DNA of 64,000 nt from assembly GCF_013266755.1 (NCBI RefSeq), contig NZ_JABRWJ010000007.1, positions 1 to 64,000 of the forward strand, given 5' to 3'. This DNA comes from Pseudaquabacterium terrae. Its GTDB lineage: Bacteria > Pseudomonadota > Gammaproteobacteria > Burkholderiales > Burkholderiaceae_C. Of the stretch, positions 58,841 through 64,000 are shown piece by piece (positions within the stretch are counted from its first letter, which is position 1; the number at the start of each line of letters is the position of its first letter). Below the pieces are notes generated by a model. That model did no database searches. It was not told the origin of the DNA and was given only the letters and a program-made list of their open reading frames with translations. The position numbers and the translations under genes are program-made.

Positions 58841-59686
58841 GTGAGCATTCGACGCGTCAAGCCGTGGCGTCACCCGGCCGAGCAGCGCTACCGGCTGCGC
58901 GGCTGGCGGCGCTGGCTGATGTGGTGGATGTTCGCGCCGCTGCTGTTCGGCGGGCTGTGGCTGGCGGGCAGCGCCGAGGCGGGCGCGGGTGCAGCCGGGG
59001 CGGTGCTGCTGCTCGTCGCCGGCACGGCGCTGGCCGGCTGGGAATGGGTCTGGCGCCGCACGACGCTCGAGCTGTCCGCCGCCGGGCTGCGCCTGCGCCA
59101 GGTCGGCTACACCCTCGAAACACCGTGGAGCAACGTGGCCGGCTTCCATGCCGAGCGCATGCACGAAGGCTTCGTGCTCGCGCAGCCGCTCGACACGCCC
59201 AGCGCGCGGCGGCTGGGCTTCTTCAGCGGCCTGTCCGGCCTGCACGATGGCGAGCAGGCCGGCTGGATCGCCGAGTGCCGCTTCATCCCGATCGAGGCTT
59301 TCGCCTGGCACCTGCGCAAAGGCACCTTGGTGGCCGATGTGTCGGCACGGGCGCCGCATCTCGCGGCGGCGATGAGCGCGGTGAATGCGCCGGCGCCGCC
59401 CGCGCCCCCGCCGGCGCCGGCACAGCGTCGTCGGGCCCTGGCGCTGGGGCTGTTCGTCGCTGCGGTCATCGTGCTGAGCGCAGTGCTCGGCTGGACGCAG
59501 CCCGCCGGGCTGAACCGCGTGCTCCAGATCGCCTATGCGGTGGTGGCCCCGCTGGTGGCGCTGCAGGCGGGCATCGGCACGTGGCAATTCGCCCGCGGGC
59601 GGCATTGGGGCATGGCGCTGTTGATGGCGGCGGTCACGCTGATGGCGCTGGGCTGGTGCGCGGTGGCCTGGCAGGCGGTGGGATAG
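58841..59686 (+). CDS. Membrane protein with PH-like domain
   Basis: A 281-residue inner-membrane protein. Two segments near the N-terminus (about 20-40 and 45-63) are followed by a soluble part beginning [29 protein letters not shown], which looks like a bacterial PH-type domain; a Pro/Ala linker (about 185-200) leads to three more segments (about 203-278). The start is GTG at 58841, with AGGAAG at 58831-58836. I do not recognise a named family. It is not clearly cotranscribed with its neighbours. Confidence 0.75.
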   Translation: MSIRRVKPWRHPAEQRYRLRGWRRWLMWWMFAPLLFGGLWLAGSAEAGAGAAGAVLLLVAGTALAGWEWVWRRTTLELSAAGLRLRQVGYTLETPWSNVAGFHAERMHEGFVLAQPLDTPSARRLGFFSGLSGLHDGEQAGWIAECRFIPIEAFAWHLRKGTLVADVSARAPHLAAAMSAVNAPAPPAPPPAPAQRRRALALGLFVAAVIVLSAVLGWTQPAGLNRVLQIAYAVVAPLVALQAGIGTWQFARGRHWGMALLMAAVTLMALGWCAVAWQAVG

Positions 59687-59799
59687 GGTCGGCGTCGGAC
59701 CGAGCTTGTCCAGACAAGCCGGCGCGGGCGTCGCGTCGGCGACGACGGCCCAGCCTGGGAACTGCTTCAATCGGCGCATTCCACGACGAAAGGGCCGCG

Positions 59800-61029
59800 A
59801 TGTTCGCCAACCACTCGACGAAGACGCAGGAACTGCTGCAGCGCCTGGGCGCGTTCTTCGACCAGCACATCTATCCGAACGAAGGCCGCCACCACGCCGA
59901 GCTCGACGCATACCGGCGCGCCGGCAATCCCTGGCAGGTGCTGCCGCTGATCGACGAGCTGAAGGTCGTCGCACGCGCGGCCGGCCTGTGGAACATGTTC
60001 CTGCCGCACGCCTACAAGGGGCAGGGCGGGATCTCGAACCTGGACTACGCACCGCTGTGCGAGTTGATGGGACGGGTGTCGTGGTCCTCCGAGGTCTTCA
60101 ACTGCTCGGCGCCCGACACCGGCAACATGGAAACGCTGGAGCGCTACGCCACCGATGCGCAGAAGCAGCGCTGGCTCGAACCGCTGCTCGACGGGCAGAT
60201 CCGCTCCGGCTTCCTGATGACCGAGCCGGCGGTCGCGTCCTCGGACGCCACCAACATCCAGTGCAGCATCCGGCGCGAGGGTGACGAATACGTCATCAAC
60301 GGCCGCAAGTGGTTCAGCTCCGGCGCGGGCAACCCGCGCTGCGCGATCTTCATCGTCATGGGCAAGACCGACGCCGACGCGCCGCGCCATGCGCAGCAGT
60401 CGATGGTGCTGGTGCCGCGCGATGCCAAGGGCGTCACCGTGCTGCGCCCGCTGACCGTCTTCGGCTACGACGACGCGCCGCACGGCCACATGGAGGTGGT
60501 GCTGGACAACGTGCGCGTGCCGGTCGACAACATCCTGCTGGGCGAAGGCCGCGGCTTCGAGATCGCCCAGGGCCGGCTCGGGCCGGGCCGCATCCACCAC
60601 TGCATGCGATCGATCGGTGCCGCCGAACGCGCGCTGGAGATGATGGTCGACCGGCTGCAGGCGCGCGTGGCCTTCGGCAAGCCGCTGGCGGAGCAGTCGA
60701 TCTGGCATGAGCGCATCGCCGAGTCGCGCTGCATGATCGACCAGGCGCGCCTGCTGACCTTGAATGCGGCGCACATGATGGACACCGTCGGCAACAAGGC
60801 CGCGAAGGCCGAGATCGCGATGATCAAGGTCGTCGCGCCCAACATGTCGTGCAAGGTGGTCGACTGGGCCATCCAGGCGCATGGCGCCGCCGGCGTCAGC
60901 CAGGACTTCTGGCTCGCCGAAGCCTACGCGCACCAGCGCACGGTGCGCATCGTCGACGGTCCGGACGAAGTGCACCGCAACGCGATCGCGAAGATCGAGC
61001 TGGCCAAGCGCGCGGCGACCCGACGCTAG
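59800..61029 (+). CDS. Acyl-CoA dehydrogenase
   Basis: A 409-residue FAD-dependent acyl-CoA dehydrogenase family enzyme. [19 protein letters not shown] and the [18 protein letters not shown] strand bind the flavin; [28 protein letters not shown] and [17 protein letters not shown] are the C-terminal helical domain boxes. It resembles the ACAD10/11-like long group better than short-chain enzymes. The expected catalytic Glu position was not assigned. The start at 59800 (MFANHSTKT) fits the family. Confidence 0.92.
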   Translation: MFANHSTKTQELLQRLGAFFDQHIYPNEGRHHAELDAYRRAGNPWQVLPLIDELKVVARAAGLWNMFLPHAYKGQGGISNLDYAPLCELMGRVSWSSEVFNCSAPDTGNMETLERYATDAQKQRWLEPLLDGQIRSGFLMTEPAVASSDATNIQCSIRREGDEYVINGRKWFSSGAGNPRCAIFIVMGKTDADAPRHAQQSMVLVPRDAKGVTVLRPLTVFGYDDAPHGHMEVVLDNVRVPVDNILLGEGRGFEIAQGRLGPGRIHHCMRSIGAAERALEMMVDRLQARVAFGKPLAEQSIWHERIAESRCMIDQARLLTLNAAHMMDTVGNKAAKAEIAMIKVVAPNMSCKVVDWAIQAHGAAGVSQDFWLAEAYAHQRTVRIVDGPDEVHRNAIAKIELAKRAATRR

Positions 61030-61085
61030 CGGGGCAGGGGCGGGTCGCGCGGCCGCCGCGGACCCGTGTGGCACCATCCCCTTCG

Positions 61086-62687
61086 ATGCCCACGCCTGCT
61101 GCGCTCGCGCCCCTGCACAACCCGGTGTTCCGTGGGCTGTGGTTCGCCTGGCTCGCGGCGAACCTGACGATGTGGATGAACGACGTCGCGGCCGCGTGGC
61201 TGATGACGTCGCTGACGACCAACCCGGTGATGGTCGCGCTGGTGCAGACGGCGTCGACGCTGCCGGTGTTCCTGCTCGGCATTCCGAGCGGCGCGATGTC
61301 CGACATCGTCGACCGGCGGCGCTACTTCGCGTCGACGCAGCTGTGGGTGCTGTTCGTCGCGCTGCTGCTGGCGCTGCTGTCGATCCTCGGCGCATTGAAC
61401 GCGCCCTTGCTGCTCGCATTGACGGCGCTCAACGGCATCGGCCTCGCGATGCGCTGGCCGGTGTTCGCGGCGATCGTGCCGCAGGTCGTCGAACGCGAGC
61501 ATCTGTCGGCGGCGCTGGCGCTCAACGGCATCTCGATGAACCTGTCGCGCGTGATCGGTCCGGTGGTCGCCGGTGCGCTGATCTCGCTGGTCAACCCGGC
61601 AGCGGTCTTCGTGCTCAATGCGCTGCTCGCCGCCGTCGCGATGCTGATGATCCTGCGCTGGCGCTCGGTGCAGGAGACCAGCCCGCTGCCCGGCGAGCGC
61701 TTCGTCGGCGCGATGCGCGCGGGCCTGGCGTTCACGATGCAGTCGCCGCGGCTGAAGGTCGTGCTGCTGCGCATCTTCGTGTTCTTCGTGCAGGCCTATG
61801 GGCTGGTCGCGCTGCTGCCCTTGGTGGCGCGGCAGCTGCACGGCGGCGGGCCGGCGACGTTCACGGTGATGCTGTCCTGCGTCGGCGGTGGCGCGATCGC
61901 CGCGGCGCTGTTCTTCCCGAACCTGCGCGCGCGTTTCAGCCGCGATCAGTTCATCCTCTACGGCACCCTCGTGCATGCCGCCTTCAGCGTGCTGATCGTC
62001 GTTGTGCCCGAGATCTGGGTGGCGCTGCCGGCGATGGTCATCGTCGGCATGGCGTGGATCTCGGTGGCCAACTCGCTGACGCTGTCGGCGCAGATGGCGC
62101 TGCCGGACTGGATTCGCGCGCGCGGCATGTCGATCTACCAGACCGCGCTGATGGGCGGCTCGGCCGCCGGCGCCTTGTTGTGGGGCCAGGTGGCCGACTG
62201 GACCAGCGTGCGCACCAGCGTGATCGCGGCGGCCGTCTTCGGCGTGGTGGCCTTGCTGCTGACGCTGCGGCTGCGCATCGAGAACGGGCCGGAGCTCGAC
62301 TTCACGCCGGTGCCCACGCGCACGCTGCCCGAGCCGGCGGTGCCGATCGCGCCGCACGAAGGGCCGGTGATGGTGACGCTGGAGTACGTCATCGATCCGG
62401 CGCGCGCGGCCGAATTCGCCCAGGTGATGCAGGCCACGCGGCGCGCGCGGCTGCGCCAGGGCGCGCTGTCGTGGGGCCTGTTCCGCGACTCGGCGGAGGC
62501 CGGCCGCTACATCGAGTACTTCGTCGACGAGAACTGGGTCGAGCACCAGCGGCGGCTGGTGCGCTTCAGCGCCTCGGACGCGGCGCTGCGCGCGCAACGG
62601 CTCGAATTCCACCTCGGGCCGGAGCCGCCGCTGCTGCGCCGCTACATCGCCGAGACGCTGGACACGCGCACCGAGAGTGCCGATTGA
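61086..62687 (+). CDS. MFS exporter with C-terminal ABM-like domain
   Basis: A 533-residue transporter of the MFS_3 (enterobactin-exporter-like) branch with about 12 membrane segments up to residue 400; DIVDRRRYF and similar loops are typical of the superfamily. After about residue 420 comes a soluble tail (VMVTLEYVIDPARAAEFAQVMQATRRAR, then GALSWGLFRDSAEAGRYIEYFVDENWVEH) that looks like an antibiotic-biosynthesis-monooxygenase-type (dimeric ferredoxin-like) domain. This fusion is known in bacteria. The substrate is unknown. It starts 56 bp after the acyl-CoA dehydrogenase gene. Confidence 0.9.
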   Translation: MPTPAALAPLHNPVFRGLWFAWLAANLTMWMNDVAAAWLMTSLTTNPVMVALVQTASTLPVFLLGIPSGAMSDIVDRRRYFASTQLWVLFVALLLALLSILGALNAPLLLALTALNGIGLAMRWPVFAAIVPQVVEREHLSAALALNGISMNLSRVIGPVVAGALISLVNPAAVFVLNALLAAVAMLMILRWRSVQETSPLPGERFVGAMRAGLAFTMQSPRLKVVLLRIFVFFVQAYGLVALLPLVARQLHGGGPATFTVMLSCVGGGAIAAALFFPNLRARFSRDQFILYGTLVHAAFSVLIVVVPEIWVALPAMVIVGMAWISVANSLTLSAQMALPDWIRARGMSIYQTALMGGSAAGALLWGQVADWTSVRTSVIAAAVFGVVALLLTLRLRIENGPELDFTPVPTRTLPEPAVPIAPHEGPVMVTLEYVIDPARAAEFAQVMQATRRARLRQGALSWGLFRDSAEAGRYIEYFVDENWVEHQRRLVRFSASDAALRAQRLEFHLGPEPPLLRRYIAETLDTRTESAD

Positions 62688-62697
62688 GAATCCACGC

Positions 62698-63621
62698 GTG
62701 AACCTCAAGCAGCTCGAATACTTCGTGCACGTGGCCGAGCTCGGCAGCTTCAGCAAGGCCGCGCTGGTGCTGAACATCGCGCAGCCGGCGCTGAGCCGGC
62801 AGGTGCGTGCGCTGGAGACCGACCTGCGCGAGACGCTGCTGCTGCGCAACGGCCGCGGCGTCGTGCTGACCGAAGCGGGCCGGCGCCTCTTCGAGCATGG
62901 CATCTCGATCCTGCAGGCGGTGGCGCAGGCGCGCGAGGACATGGGCGCGTCGCGCGACGCGCCGGTCGGGCACATCAGCGTCGGCGTGCCGCCCACGATC
63001 GGCCGCCAGCTGACGCTGCCGCTGATCGACGCCTTCAAGCGCAAGCTGCCCGGCGCACGGCTGGCGATCGTCGAAGGGCTGTCGGCGCACATCGTCGAAT
63101 GGATCATCACCGGCCGCGTCGACGTCGGCCTGCTCTACAACCCCGAGGCGCAGCCGTCGCTGGAGATCACGCCGGTGCTCGACGAGCCCCTGTGCCTGGT
63201 GGCGCGCGCCAGCACGGCCGATGCGGTGCGCGGCCCGCTGCCGATGCGCGAGCTGGCCCGGCTGCCGCTGATCATGCCGGAGCGCTCGCACGTGATCCGG
63301 CGGCTGCTCGAGACGCAGGCGGCACTGATCGGGCTGAAGCTGGAGATCGCCTGGGAGGTCTCGAGCATCGCCGCGATCATCGACCTGGTCTGCGCCGGTT
63401 ATGGCCACGCGGTGCTCACCGCCAGTGCCGTCGCTGCCAGCGGGCGCGCTGACGAGCTGGTCGCCCGGCCGCTGAGCGATCCGCCGCTGACCAGCGTGCT
63501 GTGCCTGGCCGTTTCCGCGCACAAGCGGCCGAGCCCGTTGATGCGGCAGACGATCAAGCTGCTGGCCGAGCTCGCGCGCAGCCTGCCGCAGGGTACCGCC
63601 GCGCATTCCCAGCCCGGCTGA
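62698..63621 (+). CDS. LysR-family transcriptional regulator
   Basis: A 307-residue regulator with an N-terminal winged helix (NLKQLEYFVHVAELGSFSKAA, residues 2-22, then IAQPALSRQVRALE) and a two-lobed effector domain (about 90-300). The start is GTG at 62698 by comparison with family starts; GTG at 62677 also reads in frame. It resembles the Cbl/Nac group in its effector domain. It starts 10 bp after the MFS gene in the same direction, so their regulation could be linked. Confidence 0.92.
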   Translation: MNLKQLEYFVHVAELGSFSKAALVLNIAQPALSRQVRALETDLRETLLLRNGRGVVLTEAGRRLFEHGISILQAVAQAREDMGASRDAPVGHISVGVPPTIGRQLTLPLIDAFKRKLPGARLAIVEGLSAHIVEWIITGRVDVGLLYNPEAQPSLEITPVLDEPLCLVARASTADAVRGPLPMRELARLPLIMPERSHVIRRLLETQAALIGLKLEIAWEVSSIAAIIDLVCAGYGHAVLTASAVAASGRADELVARPLSDPPLTSVLCLAVSAHKRPSPLMRQTIKLLAELARSLPQGTAAHSQPG

Positions 63622-63731
63622 CTCATTGCATCCTGCGATGGCCTGGCGGCAGCGGCCATGCCGCGCTGCGATAACTGCTATGGGAGCCAACGCCTAGTGC
63701 GGCGGGGGTCCGGCGCCCAGAATCGCGGCCC
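63622..63731. other. Gap before the ModA-like gene
   Basis: 110 bp with ATGGCC-N10-GGCCAT (63638-63643 and 63654-63659), a 6-bp stem, and CAGAAT (63718-63723) 8 bp before the next start, with no Shine-Dalgarno sequence. CAGAAT may be the -10 of a leaderless message. Confidence 0.35.
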
Positions 63732-64000
63732 ATGCAAGACCCCCTCCGCGGCATTTCTTCGATGGCCACCCGTCAGGTGCTGGCCGAGCTGACTGCCGCG
63801 TTCGCGCAGCGTGGCGGCGAGCCGGTGGCGATCGAATCGGTCGGTGGCGTGGACGCGGCCAAGCGCGTGCAGGGTGGCGAGCCGTTCGATCTGGTCGTGC
63901 TGGCATCGAACGCCATCGATGCGCTGATCGCTGCCGGCTGCCTCGTCGACGGCAGCAAGGTCGACCTGGTGCATTCGGGCGTCGCGATCGCGGTTCGAGC
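63732..64000 (+). CDS. ModA-like substrate-binding protein (partial)
   Basis: The first 89 codons of a gene cut by the right window edge. The part seen (residues about 12-89: TRQVLAELTAAFAQRGGEPVAIESVGGVDAAKRVQGG, then FDLVVLASNAIDALIAAG) is typical of the cytoplasm-like molybdate-binding-protein fold without a signal peptide. The ligand is not known and could be an aromatic acid and not molybdate. It follows a LysR gene in the same direction. Confidence 0.7.
   Translation, partial: MQDPLRGISSMATRQVLAELTAAFAQRGGEPVAIESVGGVDAAKRVQGGEPFDLVVLASNAIDALIAAGCLVDGSKVDLVHSGVAIAVR

Overview
The window is a piece of a GC-rich betaproteobacterial chromosome, most likely order Burkholderiales. Supporting gene blocks are accA-tilS-lysC followed by tRNA-Ser, icd-cspA-clpS-clpA, tandem ppiB/ppiA next to cysS, and coaBC-dut. 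Species cannot be read from the sequence alone. About 62 protein genes and two tRNAs are supported. There is no rRNA, CRISPR array or prophage structural gene.

Layout. 1-3337: the edge of an integrative element. A PEP-CTERM protein and a large tyrosine recombinase lie beside the 3' end of tRNA-Gly(TCC); base composition is visibly more AT-rich than elsewhere, and the rest of the element must lie left of the window. 3421-4338: a diguanylate-cyclase-like protein with a broken active site but an intact product-binding I-site. 4372-14537: one nine-gene minus-strand run (gabT, ABC transporter with two paralogous binding proteins, PEP-mutase-like protein, ureohydrolase, gabD). It reads as import of a polyamine- or guanidino-type compound and its conversion through GABA and succinate semialdehyde to succinate; a divergent MocR-type regulator (14687-16090) probably controls it. 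16103-18730: alaS. 18731-19368: no gene, but two inverted, hairpin-capable 220-bp repeat units.

19369-25753: a carbohydrate ABC transporter (minus strand) with a divergent LacI-type repressor and a 2-hydroxyacid dehydrogenase; palindromic operators lie between the divergent arms. 25789-29103: a candidate leader-peptide attenuator before a GNAT acetyltransferase, then a secreted hydrolase, a SEC-C protein and a signal peptidase I. 29114-33299: glyoxalase-like protein, glutathione transferase, cyanide-insensitive-type bd oxidase (two subunits) and a GbsR/MarR regulator. 33433-39732: coaBC, dut, PhoX phosphatase, SlyD, RoxA and a hypothetical gene. 39876-43133: a small lipoprotein, a two-component system, a DUF192 protein and a small Lys/Ala/Glu-rich exported protein. 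43285-47750: icd, cspA, clpS, clpA. 47757-50932: mtfA, lpxH, two cyclophilins and a TPR protein. 51136-56993: cysS, an AlkA-like glycosylase, accA, tilS, lysC, tRNA-Ser(GCT). 57152-64000: MaoC hydratase, GAF-GGDEF protein, membrane protein, acyl-CoA dehydrogenase, MFS exporter, LysR regulator and the start of a ModA-like binding protein cut by the window edge.

The two least ordinary signals are the paired inverted repeat units at 18790-19309, whose differences are mostly compensatory within an internal hairpin, and the translated leader at 25789-25917, whose end can pair with the 5' arm of the terminator that follows it.
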